A stretch of 64,000 nt of DNA from Polymyxa betae (taxonomy: Eukaryota > Endomyxa > Phytomyxea > Plasmodiophorida > Plasmodiophoridae). The stretch's first letter is position 1; each line of letters opens with the position of its first letter. A model generated the notes under the pieces. It searched no databases. It had not been told where the DNA came from and saw only the letters and a list, made by a program, of their open reading frames with translations. Location of the stretch: NCBI GenBank assembly GCA_003693705.1, contig RBZT01000266.1, positions 1 through 64,000 on the forward strand, given 5' to 3'. The position numbers were made by a program, and so were the translations under genes. Shown piece by piece: positions 10,448 through 21,300 of this stretch.

Positions 10448-11289
10448 TCTGACTAACTTTTATACCTAGTGATTGTAAATTTAGTATATTCACAATGCAA
10501 TCGAAGAGTCATCATGTCTCTTGTAATCAGCACTGGGGACTCTCCCTCTCTAATCACTCCCTTTCTTCAATGAAGGGGGCTGCGCCCTCTTGTCATGAGA
10601 TCTTGTCTTCATTCGTCATTATAGCGATTGCCAGAGTCTGTCATTCAGTTATGATCATGGGCGTCGCCATGGGAGGGATTGCCCAGATTAAGAGGTCCTT
10701 GGTATCCGATCCCGATCCCCATCGACCCTTGCCTTCAAATTGGGGATTGCCTATAGGTTACAAACAGCATTGTGCCATTCAATTGAGGTGCAACTCAAGG
10801 CATAAAGTACAACCCAGCACCACTTAATAGATTAAAGAAAACATATTCTCAGGATAGAACTCGTTATTGGAGATGCATCAGACTTCGCCATCTGAATCCA
10901 AGGTCTTTTATCGCATCTCGACGGCTAAACAGCTGCCTTGTCAGTTGAATTGAAAAGCAGAGTATTGTTTCCTATCACTTCGTTCTAGCGGCCTTCTCCG
11001 TGGATTCTTTGGACGTGTCTTTCTCATCCTTTTGCTTCTATAATCGCTGTATCGTATCCTATTTAAAAATTCAAACCGCACCTGCAATTGGCTTTGAACA
11101 ACATTGAATGATTCATTCTTTATCAGTTCAAAGCATATTTGAGGCGATACCTCGGTTTTGTACGGTTTTTATCAGAAAGCGACAGACTTCAATAGTGCTA
11201 TATTCTAACCGTACGTTGCGATCTGATCTTCCAACTAATAGCAGTTTTGTCGCTATATAACACAATCACTTCAGCCCTTCGTGGCGAGC
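10448..11289. other. Intergenic region between tandem TOG genes
   Basis: About 840 bp. No conserved coding sequence; one 110-codon open frame (10495-10827) has no recognisable motif and biased, repetitive composition. It is likely the promoter region of the second TOG gene. Confidence 0.45.
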
Positions 11290-12650
11290 ATGTGTACTGA
11301 CCTATCGGTAAGCCATTGTATCGCTTGTCAGCAGATCACCATCTCAATATCGCAATATAGGCAGCATTGGCAAAGTTTGATGGCCTGCCGTGGGATCAAC
11401 AAGTTCATACCCTGAAATACGTCATGGAAATTCTTGACGACGATGAAGGCCGGGATCTAGTTTTAGATAATCTGTAAGTCTTCCATCTTCGACGATTTGA
11501 ATAGCTATCTGATCCCGTATTCAGACGCCAGATCTGCATTGTTACTTGTGCTGCCATGGTCAGCTTACGATCCATGGTCGTTCGTGTCGGGATATCCACT
11601 CTATCAGCGTTATTCTCTTGTCTGGGTCAAGCTATGGATAGCGAGCTAGATTTCCTGATGCACCCTGTCGTGAAGAAAGTCTCCGATGGCGGCAACAGAT
11701 TTATTCGCGACGAGGCAATCGAATTGCTTCACGTGATTAGCGAAGCCATAGCGCCGGCTTCGCTTTGTAAATCGCTGCTTGACTACGTGCTTTCAAAGAA
11801 CGATTCTATTCGAAAGATCATGACAGAGCTCATTGCCAAATGCTTGCAAAGGTCCGCCGATAAGATATTATCGAGCCGAAATCTTGCGACAAGAATCATT
11901 ACAATATTGGCGACTTTGCTTGGCGATAAATTGGCAGCGGTTCGGGAGAATGCAAAGAGCAGTCTCATAGTGATCAAGAATTCGTTGGGAAGGGCGAAGT
12001 TCTTAAAGTTCTCATCGACAACGCTGTCATCTGCCGTCCTAAGTGCAATCGATCTTGCCGATAGACAAGGGCGAAATCGCTGCGTTCGAAGCGCGCCACA
12101 AGTTCGTAAAGTGAAGGCCGTTGCTCTTCAGCCATTAATGAGTAGTCGTCGGCCAGATTCTATTTCAAGGACAAGCTCTGCTTCTTCGGATGACAGCATT
12201 TGCACTTTGTTTGAGGAAACTGTATCACTTCGGCAGACAACGTCGTCGAGCGTGTTCAACAAAAAGTTCTGCGTCGAACCTGCATTGACGAGTTTCAAAG
12301 CTATAAGCGACGAAGAATGCAGGAGACGCAGGACAGCCAACTGCATTGTCGATGGGAAGCTACAAAGAACCCACCCGATCCCAAATACGCCTGTATATCA
12401 AGCCAGCAAAATCAGCTCAAATACACAACGAAGGCCAACATACGACAGCGACCGAGCTCAGGGAGAAAGGACACTGGCGCCTCGTATATTTGAGCTGTCC
12501 CTGTTACATAGCCGAATGAAACCCTGCAGGAACGACGCCGAAGCAAGGAATCGACGAAGTTCCGACATGTTTGTCTCAGGGCGGTCGGCCGGTGAGCCAT
12601 TAATCAGTACAGCTGATCTGGGGCAAAGGCGATCATCCTACCAGGCCTAA
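11290..12650 (+). CDS. CLASP/TOG-domain microtubule-binding protein, copy 2
   Basis: Tandem paralogue of the preceding gene with the same three-exon structure (11290-11307, 11361-11473, 11525-12650; exon 2 is 113 nt in both) and 418 aa. The TOG array is strongly conserved (RSMVVRVGISTLSALFSCL, NRFIRDEAIELLHV), as are the C-terminal GERTLAPRIFELSLLHSRMK block and the final RRSSYQA. The middle basic linker is more diverged. Intron positions are identical while intron sequences differ, so the duplication is not very recent. Likely role: tubulin binding, as for copy 1. Confidence 0.85.
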
Positions 12651-13524
12651 CATCACATTCTACCTAATCATCATAAATTTAGTATAGTCGTCCAGCAACA
12701 ATATCGTCCTTGGCTCGAAGCCGTACGATTGTGGTTCTCCACAAAAGTCGAAGCAGTAGCTGGTTCAGAAAGATAATTATTCTGCTAGGGTCGGCTGCAC
12801 ACAGCAGCTGATCGTTGCGTAGCATGAGTGATTATTGTCGATGGAGATGTTCGATGGTTAGAATGGCCACCTCCTGAGATGCGCAGACAAACAACGATGA
12901 CGTCACGTCTGCACAATCGGCTGACAGGAAACAACAACAGGAAGGGAGAACGTGACAAGATAAAGAGCTTTTGTCAATCTATCTCCCGTGATCAAGCAAA
13001 TCCTGTGCCATCATGGCCTTGGCACATCTGTGATGGTGTTGGGAGTTGGAAGAAGAGGGTTGCGTCATGAGGACTGTAACATGACTTTGGTGTGCGCTTT
13101 GTATGTACCTAACACCCCAAACGACAGTTTTAGCGTAGATTCGGCCGTGGTCGCAGTTTTCTGAAAACTGCGTGTTTTGACAACTCGAAACTGTGGACTG
13201 GCGGAAAATCACTCAACAACATCAACTACCGTATTTGGTGACTTTGAACAATTCGATTGGCCGATGAACTTCAGACATTTAATCTCCGAGAGGGTTATTT
13301 AAGGGCTCTAAGATATGATATCTAAAGGAAGAGAACTATTTCTACGATTATCAAAGAAGCTGTTGGAGCCTACATAACAACACAACACTCACACTCAGTT
13401 TCCGTTGTCGAAACTGGCTCAAAACTGTTGTTTTTATAAAACCGAACTCCGAGCTCCGTTTTCCTCCAGTTTTGAATCTGTCGAAAGGAAGGAAAAGGGG
13501 AGTGTTCGAGGAATCCAGAGTGCC
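12651..13524. other. Intergenic region with strong inverted repeat
   Basis: About 870 bp upstream of a secreted-protein gene. It contains a near-perfect palindrome (13152-13172) listed separately, and no convincing coding sequence. Confidence 0.45.
13152..13172. promoter_or_regulatory. 21-bp palindrome, possible operator
   Basis: Two perfect 10-bp arms (CGCAGTTTTC and GAAAACTGCG) around one central T, about 355 bp upstream of the ATG at 13525. Its symmetry would suit a dimeric DNA-binding protein; a cruciform-forming spacer is the alternative. Confidence 0.4.
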
Positions 13525-14229
13525 ATGGGCGTCCAGTTCAGCATTCCAATTTTTATCTTCTTCGCCGCCCTCTTCATTCCGAGTCCCGCGACCCATTTCT
13601 TGCTGAGCCGCGAGGAGTTTAGGAGGGCCAGAGACGAGGTGATATATAGCGACGCGTACATGAACTCGACCATCAACGGAAAGGATATGGACCCGGCCAC
13701 TTCCATGCACCGGGGGCTGTTGTACTTCGGCAGATTGGAGAACTTCTTGGAGTTCGTGAGGCCTTTGAATATGTGGCGAAGGCCATGGCAGGTCCAATAC
13801 TGGTTGAGCCCGTCCTTGACCGTCAGGGACAGAGCCATGGTCAACCACATGTCCGAAGGCTTTGCGAAAGTGTGCTCCATTTTCTACGCTCGGCATGGAC
13901 TACCCAGCGGTGCCGAGCGACGGCTGCCCAATGGATTCAGGGACTTCGTACGAGAGTTCGCCCGCCAGAATTATCCCCGATCCTCGCACCTCATGGCGCT
14001 GCATGGCGAGCTGGAACGCCAACTGACCATAGAGATATCGCATTGGCGCACGCAGGGTTCGCTGGGGGGAGCGGGCCGCGCTGGGGGCGAAGGGGGCGCT
14101 GGGGTCGAAGGGGGCGCTGGGGTCGAAGGGGGCGCTGGGGTCGAGGAGCGTAGGGAGGAGATTGGGCAGGGTCAGCAGATAGAGACGCCTGAGGATGAAT
14201 TCAGACTGTGGGTGAAGGAGGAACCCTGA
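13525..14229 (+). CDS. Putative secreted protein with GGAGVE repeats
   Basis: A 234-aa frame from the ATG at 13525. The first about 25 residues (MGVQFSIPIFIFFAALFIPS) form a clear signal peptide. The mature part is charged and aromatic-rich (ENFLEFVRPLNMWRRPW) without a known domain, followed by three copies of a six-residue GGAGVE-type repeat encoded by 18-bp tandem units at about 14085-14146. The tail is acidic. No transmembrane segment follows, so secretion or a vacuolar location is likely. Codon use is GC-rich. In a parasite it would be an effector candidate, which is only inference. Confidence 0.6.
   Translation: MGVQFSIPIFIFFAALFIPSPATHFLLSREEFRRARDEVIYSDAYMNSTINGKDMDPATSMHRGLLYFGRLENFLEFVRPLNMWRRPWQVQYWLSPSLTVRDRAMVNHMSEGFAKVCSIFYARHGLPSGAERRLPNGFRDFVREFARQNYPRSSHLMALHGELERQLTIEISHWRTQGSLGGAGRAGGEGGAGVEGGAGVEGGAGVEERREEIGQGQQIETPEDEFRLWVKEEP
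14085..14146 (+). repeat. 18-bp tandem repeat, about 3 copies
   Basis: Unit GGGGGCGCTGGGGTCGAA, in frame within the secreted protein gene and coding for GGAGVE. The copies are nearly identical, so copy number may vary between strains. Confidence 0.8.
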
Positions 14230-14668
14230 GACATCAAGGGAGTCGTCGATGATGGATATGGCCACCAGATTCGCCCTTGTCGTCACTGCCTGGTGCATGA
14301 CGACGTAAAGACGCTTGCCGAACCTCGAAGGTAACCGTGCAGGAATAGGCTCTCACCATCGACGCTGTCTAATTGAGACATCTGACTCCCTAACCTACAC
14401 CAGATGAGCCACATCTTGCTGACTTTGATACAAAACACAGAATAAAATTCAGCAAAAAATAAGTTTTTTCTTAGACAAAACTGGGCGAAAACCCGAAACG
14501 GAACCTGGGAGGCTCCCCCCTGACTAGGAGGCTCCCCATTGCAAACTGTGACTTGATGAAACGTCCAACATGTTGCGCCAGTTTGATGCTAAACAAAAGT
14601 CTTCAGCTGATCACATACTTATGTGATCCTGTCAGTTCTGATTGATTGATTAATAGGCAGCTAACAGT
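14230..14668. other. Intergenic region
   Basis: About 440 bp between two plus-strand genes. It includes a short direct repeat of GGAGGCTCCCC (near 14508 and 14527). No gene seen. Confidence 0.45.
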
Positions 14669-16247
14669 ATGCAGCTGAAGCTGTCGCGAGCCAACCTCAT
14701 CGCCTTCCTTGCCATCTATCCCTTGCGGGCCATTGTCGGTAGGCTTCTTCATCCACCAGATGTCCTGCTGAAATCTGCCTGCAGACGCCCGCGTCCATCG
14801 TGCTCTTGGTGATCTGCGCGTTGCGCTTGAAATCGGGCATCGCTTCGTTCTTTCGCGGATCGCGCATCAGAACGGCTCTGTTCTTTTACAGCTGCGTAGA
14901 AACGACGTTTTATTTATGGTTTCTGTACGCGCGAAGACGAGCTCAACGACGCCATCTGCTGGAAATCTCGGAGACGAAACATGATCGATGGGCGCTCCTG
15001 AATCGGATTCGTCAAGTCGGTCTACCAGGATGTAAATATCAGTTCGTTCGAGAATGGTTCGCTCCAACGCCATTGGAGAAGGTCGGGCGCGACGATCTCA
15101 AGCGATGGTTATCGTGGGCGTTCTTCGACAGATCCCTGGAAGAGGTCCTGCGGAGCGACGACGCCGACGAGCTCGACGAGATGGTGACGGAGCTCGAGAC
15201 CGACCTCGACATCCGCTTCACATCCGGCTCAACGAGCACGCCCTTGATCTTGCTGAATCTGGATCCGGTCGTCGCCAATCATCGTCCTTTCCTTCATTAC
15301 GCCGTCACCTCCTGCCTCGGCCTAGCCATGAACGCGAATCTTCGCATGAAACGGTTCCGGCGATATCACGTTGCCGGCACATCGTACTGGATCCGGGATG
15401 GAGCCCAGCACGACCTGCGTCCTTTGGTGTTCGTTCACGGGGTCGGAATCGGTCTGGCGACGTATTTACCATTTCGTAAGAAACCCTAACCCTAGCTGGA
15501 GTTGTGAGCTGAGTATCGTTGCAGTGAATGAAATCAGCCCGAATCGGGCGTTGATTCTGATCGAGTTGCCGCACGTGTCGATGAAGCTGCGATTGCGATT
15601 GAAGAAGATTCCATCGATGAGAGAGACGGTGGACGCCATCGAACGCATCCTGTTTCAGCACGGATACGAATCAGCGCTCTGGATGGGACACTCGCTGGGC
15701 ACCTTCATCGTCGCCTGCGCCCTGCAGTTCAAGCCCGAGATCGTCAGCAACGTGATCCTGATCGATCCCGTCTGTCTGATGCTCTGGGAGCCTCTCTTGG
15801 TGAAGAACTTCGTTTATCGAAAGCCATCGACGGCCAAACAGCGAATTCAGAGCTATCACGTCGCGTGAGTATCACGAATTGCTGATTCGTTTAACTCCAC
15901 TGAAAGAGGAAAATTCTGTAGTTTTTCCTTTTTAGGTTTTTCATATTTTTTTAGTACTTTTTTTAAATTTTATTAATTTATTTCTTAGAAAAGAGTTGCA
16001 TATCAGCTATTATTTCCAGAGGCATTTCTGCTGGCGTCAATGCGCGTTGTTCGCAGATCAACTGCCGTCCGATTCGACCGTCTTCGTCTGCGAACATGAC
16101 AATATCTGCAATCACGATCGAATCGTTTTATACCTGCAAAAGCACAGCATCGCTACGACATCGTTCGCCAGGCACGGACACGGCGGATGGATTCTGCGAC
16201 CCGATTCACGAATGAAGATTGTCGAAGCCATTGAAATGTATTCATAG
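14669..16247 (+). CDS. Membrane-anchored alpha/beta hydrolase
   Basis: Four exons (14669-14734, 14785-15475, 15525-15864, 15989-16247) give 451 aa. The N-terminus has one or two hydrophobic segments (LIAFLAIYPLRAI, SIVLLVICAL). The fold signatures are VFVHGVGIGLATYLPF (oxyanion strand), the nucleophile elbow WMGHSLGTF (GHSLG, Ser nucleophile), IDPVCLMLWEP, a KELHISYYFQRHFCWRQ segment typical of a eukaryotic AB-hydrolase subfamily, and a C-terminal RHGHGGW with the likely catalytic His. Substrate unknown, perhaps a lipid ester. The second intron (15476-15524) carries telomere-like repeats. The donor of intron 1 is chosen to keep the frame. Confidence 0.85.
15476..15524 (+). repeat. Intron containing telomere-like repeat (hydrolase gene)
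   Basis: A 49-nt phase-1 intron. It starts GTAAGAAACCCTAACCCTAG, so the C-rich telomere strand is the transcript. Splicing joins YLPF to LNEISPNRA within the hydrolase core. Confidence 0.85.
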
Positions 16248-16449
16248 ATAATAATCTGCTTGAGTAAAAAAACATGTGAATTTTATCATCGGTGCCCTAT
16301 TATCTCGAAGTCCGTGGCGGCCTTCCGAGCTCAAGTTCGCCTCTATCGTTCACATCTGAAACTCTGACGGACTAGCCACCGACCTCGGTTTAAAGCTTCC
16401 CCCAACAGCCAGTATCGTTCAGGCCCAGATTCCACCACCAGCAACAGCC

Positions 16450-17385
16450 ATGAGCAGCGAACGTGTCTATTCGGAGCGCAAGGTCGACTTCTGCGACCGC
16501 CTCAAATCGTACTTCAACGACAACAAGAGCATCCTGGTCGTACACGCCGACCATGTCGGCTCGAACCAGCTCCAGAAGATCCGTATCGAGCTTCGTGGCA
16601 AGGCCGTGATCCTGATGGGCAAGAACACCATGATCCGTCGTGTGATTCGTGAATGCATGATTCAGAACCCGAAGCTCGAGTCGCTTCTGCCTCACGTTCA
16701 GTCGAACGTCGGTCTGGTGTTCACCAACAACGATCTGAAGGAGATCCGCGACAGCATTCTGTCGAACCAGCTGCCGGCCGCCGCCCGTGCTGGTGCTGTC
16801 GCTCCCTGCGATGTCTTCATCCCGGCCGGACCGACCGGTTGTGACCCCGGTCAGACGTCGTTCTTCCAGGCGTTGAACATCCCGACCAAGATCGTCAAGG
16901 GTAACATCGAGATCACCAACGTCGTCCATCTGATCAAGAAGGGCGAGAAGGTCGGCAGCAGTGAAGTCGCTCTGCTCAACAAGCTCAACATTAAGCCGTT
17001 CTCATACGGTCTGATCGTGACCCAGATCTACGACAATGGCTCAACTTATGGCTCCGAAGTCCTCGATCTGTCTGAGGCCATGCTCATGCAGAAGTTCGCC
17101 CAGGGCGTTGCCGCCGTTGCCGCTCTGTCGCTGTCGGTCGGATACCCGACGTTGGCGTCGATTCCGCACTCGATCGCCGCCGCCTTCAAGTCGTGCTTGT
17201 CGGTTGCTGTCGAGACCGAGTACGAGTTCAAGGAGGCGACCAAGTTCAAGGAGTTCCTGGCCAACCCCGATGCCTTCATGGTCGCCGCCCCGGCCGCCTC
17301 CGAATCCAAGCCCGCCGAAGCCGCTCCAGCCGAGGAGTCCGAGGAGGAGAGCGAAGACGACGCCGAGTTCAACCTCTTCGACTAA
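16450..17385 (+). CDS. RPLP0: 60S acidic ribosomal protein P0
   Basis: 311 aa, intronless. Full-length uL10 family protein: an N-terminal rRNA-binding domain (VVHADHVGSNQLQKIR, LMGKNTMIRR, GLVFTNNDL), the insertion domain (GPTGCDPGQTSFFQAL, IPTKIVKGNIEI) and the P1/P2-binding helices. It forms the base of the ribosomal stalk that recruits translation GTPases. Odd point: the C-terminus is acidic as usual but ends AEFNLFD, whereas most eukaryotic stalk proteins end in a conserved GFGLFD-type peptide. GC-rich codon use fits high expression. Confidence 0.98.
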   Translation: MSSERVYSERKVDFCDRLKSYFNDNKSILVVHADHVGSNQLQKIRIELRGKAVILMGKNTMIRRVIRECMIQNPKLESLLPHVQSNVGLVFTNNDLKEIRDSILSNQLPAAARAGAVAPCDVFIPAGPTGCDPGQTSFFQALNIPTKIVKGNIEITNVVHLIKKGEKVGSSEVALLNKLNIKPFSYGLIVTQIYDNGSTYGSEVLDLSEAMLMQKFAQGVAAVAALSLSVGYPTLASIPHSIAAAFKSCLSVAVETEYEFKEATKFKEFLANPDAFMVAAPAASESKPAEAAPAEESEEESEDDAEFNLFD

Positions 17386-17783
17386 GTTCAACTATCTTCA
17401 TTCAATACACCTCTTGTTATCGTCGTTTTACAGAATATTTTGTTCGATTGTATTGAGGTAGCAGTTCTCCCATCTAATAGTCGTCAAGGTAGGACGCTCT
17501 ATAGAATCTTGCTCGAAGGCATTCCTTTTGCTTACCGAACGCCCGCGATGGAAACCATTCGGTCACACACCAGATCGCCGATGATGAAGTTTTCGGTCGG
17601 AACCGTCATGCCCAGAATCATTGCAACAGCCACAAGTTTTATATGTGATCAATTTGCACGAGATATTGCAAGGTCCAGTTGTCCTCCTGCAACGGCAACC
17701 ACGACTTCAACAGCGATTTATCGCCATCATCAAGCCCAGGAATCGATTTGTGTTCCGTTCTCGGTTCCTATCTCATTCTGATA
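17386..17783. other. Intergenic region
   Basis: About 400 bp between P0 and the next plus-strand gene. Short open frames exist, but there is no recognisable gene. Confidence 0.45.
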
Positions 17784-18266
17784 ATGAAAATGCTTTACTA
17801 TCTCGGAACGCTTGCACTGCTATTGGCTTCGGCGTACTCGGCAGAAGAGGGCGCTGCGGCGACACCGCCAGCAGAACCCGACAACAAACAGTTCCAAGCC
17901 TTACAATATGGGTATTTAGGGCCACTAGGAGGAGTACCAGGTTATCCTGTTCCTGATCCTTTCGTGGATCCGTTCTATTACGACACGTTCCTGCCCTATG
18001 GATATCTTGGCTATGGATATGGTGGATACCCAGGCATTCCCATCTATGGTGGTGGACTCGGTGGTTGGGGATGGCGATCAGGTCTCGGCTATGGACGACG
18101 TCGAGGACGGTTTGGCGGATGGGGATGGAATCGTGGATATCGTCATCTAGGATCACCAGGATTCCGAGGGGGCTGGGGATATGGCGCTCGACCGCTTGGG
18201 CGAGGGTTCCGAGGATTCCATGGCGGTCGCGGCCGCTTTGGCAGACGATTCGGAGGGCGACGTTGA
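17784..18266 (+). CDS. Secreted Gly/Tyr/Trp/Arg-rich structural protein
   Basis: A 160-aa intronless frame. It opens with a signal peptide (MLYYLGTLALLLASAYSA, cleaved near AEEG), then a short acidic-proline segment. The rest is built of glycine with aromatic residues (YGYLGYGYGGYPGIPIYGGG) and then glycine-arginine repeats (FRGFHGGRGRFGRRF). The composition resembles cell-wall, spore-wall or adhesive proteins. No enzyme motif. It converges on IFT140 with only 46 bp between the stop codons. Confidence 0.65.
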   Translation: MKMLYYLGTLALLLASAYSAEEGAAATPPAEPDNKQFQALQYGYLGPLGGVPGYPVPDPFVDPFYYDTFLPYGYLGYGYGGYPGIPIYGGGLGGWGWRSGLGYGRRRGRFGGWGWNRGYRHLGSPGFRGGWGYGARPLGRGFRGFHGGRGRFGRRFGGRR

Positions 18267-18312
18267 TTCTGATTTCTATCACAATTTTAGATAAATCTCA
18301 GAAACAATTCCC

Positions 18313-21300
18313 TCATTCAGGTAGATCATCATCGATTTCGTCGAAGTCGCCTTGATCGTCTTCGGCTTCGGCGCTCTCGCCGAGATCTTGCAGTACGTTG
18401 GCTCGAATAAAGGGTCTTGGGTCCAGCTGGCATTGTTTCATGCGCTGAAGTAGAGCACCAGCTTGAGCAAAGTCGCCCTTTCCATGAAGGTACTCGATCA
18501 TCATCGCATACACATCTCCTTCGCGAATCGCATTCTATGCGAAACCCAATCAAAGCTGTGATTATAGTTATAGTGAGATCCGAACCTCAATATCATCCTG
18601 CTCAGTCAGGAAGACACAAATTCGAATAGCATCGGTGGCAGCACCTTGAGCAATAAGTGTCCTGGCCTGGATGAATTGCTCGATCAAATACACGCGCCTC
18701 TGCATTTGCTGCAGAGCTGATGGCTGCGCATTACTCGATTCCAGTACTTTTAGGCTCTCTTTCATTGCTAAAAGGGCCTAGAATTTGAGTTCCTAAGTAT
18801 GTACTTTGATGATTCTTAAAGTTCCTCAAACCTTATCGTAGTCCCGGTAATCATCAATCTCCTTTTGGGCGCACGAATCATAGAATAACGCCAACGACTC
18901 GTAAGCTCCCGCCTTTGTATAGAACGATATAATGGTTTTTGTGATCTCTGGATCGGAATGCCAATCGCAATTCTGTAGATGATTCGCAGCCAACATATAA
19001 ATCTCTCTCTTCTTGGTCATTGTTGCATAGTAGATAATTTTGCTGGTATCATTGGATTTTAGTAAGCACTTCATCGCTCTAACTTTATCTCCAGCCTGGG
19101 CGAGCTAAGGCAGACGTGTTAAAGCGTTCCGATATTTTACCTGTGTAAGCTTTTTCGTTGCCATATGATAGGAACCTATCGAAACCAAATATTTGGCCAG
19201 ATGTTTGAGATGCTCGTTTCTTTCAGGAAAGTCCATGTCTTTGGGGGGTGTTAGGCTTTCGGCTAAGTCGTCTGAGATGGGAAGCCGGTTGTTTATGCAA
19301 ACTTCTAAAGCCTATAATTCGCTTCCGTAATGCTGATCTGAACCAGATACGAGACTGCATACCTCTTTGTATCTTCGTCCTGATATGTACAGCTGAACTG
19401 TTTTCTCGTACTGTTGACTTTCCAGGAAAAATGATGCACATCTCTCGATGAGATCAGATGGTGTGTCGTTACCCATATCTGCGGTTAGCGACGCCAAACT
19501 GTCAAATTGATTTGTCTATCAAGATTAAATCAACAAAGCGGTAACAACAAGTATGATAGTCAAACCTGAAAGCATAAATCTAAAGCACGATTTAGTTTTC
19601 CTGCTTTCTGATAGAGCGTAATCGCTTTATCAAATATTTCTTGCTTCTGGAAATATTCGGCAGCTTCCATCTGTAGATCTGGCGGGCTCTCTAGGGCCAG
19701 TTTGTATAATTCCTTGATAACGAATGTCAGAGCTCGGAAAAACTTCTTCGAAAAGATAACTCACCTTGGTTCTATTTTGTTCTTTGGCGAGACGAAGAGC
19801 ATGGTTAAACCTGTTAGCTTGAGCATATAAACTGATGGCTTCATCATATTCCCCTTTAAGCTCTAATGTTCTGCCTAGCTGATAACAAGCGGCCATATTT
19901 TTACTTTGCTTGCATAGGCTCCTTGCTTTATCGAGATCTCCCTGAATTCACTAAAAATCGATACGTCATCGGATTCCAGGCGAGTACCTGAATGCAGTAG
20001 ATTCGAACACATGATAAGTAATCGTTGGCAGATAGATACCATTGGAGGGCAACTTCAAGACAGCCACGACCTTCATTATATTGGCCAAGCCAGACTTTAA
20101 GTTTCGGTTCGTTTGTCTTCTCGATATATCTTTCGAGTTCGCCAAGCTGTCCCAATTTCAAATACAACCGAGGAACCTGGGTGACAGAAATTCACAAATG
20201 CTGCCGGGCATCATTGCCAATACACACCGACCTCTGTGAAATGCGAATTACTAGCTTCATAAGCAGCAATGGCCTTTGAGATTTCGCCTCGAGATTCTAA
20301 GAGCTTGCCGTGAGAATACCTATATAAACAATATGTTTAGATTATCCCCATTGCCAATCCTGCACAATGTACTTTAGAGTCTTGAGCATGATTCGATGAT
20401 GTTTCTCGCATAATGCAAACGCTTCGTCCCATTTATCACACGCTGCGTACATTGATATCAGAAGATCATACCGACCGCAATCTGTGTAAAGCGCTACTGC
20501 CTATGATAAGGAATAAATCAGTGATCGTAACGAAATGCTTTCAAGCTGGAAACCAACTTCTTCGATCATGCCAAGCTCAATAGCTAGCGAGGCTAATTGC
20601 GCCTACGAACTCTGGTCATGAAACATGTACAGATACGGAATGTTGCTCTATTTACTTCTGGCTGCTCAGTTCGACACTCCCTGAGTGCTCTGGCGCCAGT
20701 AGCAAACCCCATATTCCCCAGACAGATACTGGCCATGTCCAAACGACGGGTAATCACACACATCTTAGCCATGCTCTTCCAGATTGATGGGCTGTCGATA
20801 TTCCTGACAGCGTGATACGCCTACGTACATTCTGAGAATGTCAGCACGCTTTGAAAAGCATCGTCGACCTCATCCATATCACCGATCGCCATCTTGAAAC
20901 TGAACTTCGCCAGGTCTCTCTTTGTCTGGTCATCGACACCCTCCAATCCGACGAAGTCTCTCATCACTCTCTTATCAATATGAGGTAATGACCCGGCTCC
21001 AAACCTATGTCAAGCATGAAAACTTAACGCAAAACGACCTGGATTCTATCTCATTACATGCCAGCCTGGCTCTTGATGTAGTATGTGAATGGGGTTTCAC
21101 TGCCAATCAGGAGATCGTCGCCGATCTCGAATCGATCCTGAAACTGGATGCCGTGCTCTGGTGTGACAAATAGAGCAAAAACGAGCGACGACGAAGACGT
21201 CTAAAGCACATCCATTAGATCGCGAATCAGTGCCCAGCGTCTGCGTTTACCGTTGACTTGGTCTGTCCAGGTTCAGGCTCTTCGGAATCTTTCGGGCAAG

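Noticed and set aside
10495-10827. 110-codon plus-strand frame between the TOG genes
   Set aside because: No motif, no paralogue at the equivalent place, and Ser/His-rich composition typical of noncoding sequence.
14085-14146. CRISPR-like or minisatellite array
   Set aside because: The 18-bp units have no spacers and are in frame in a coding region, so this is a protein repeat.
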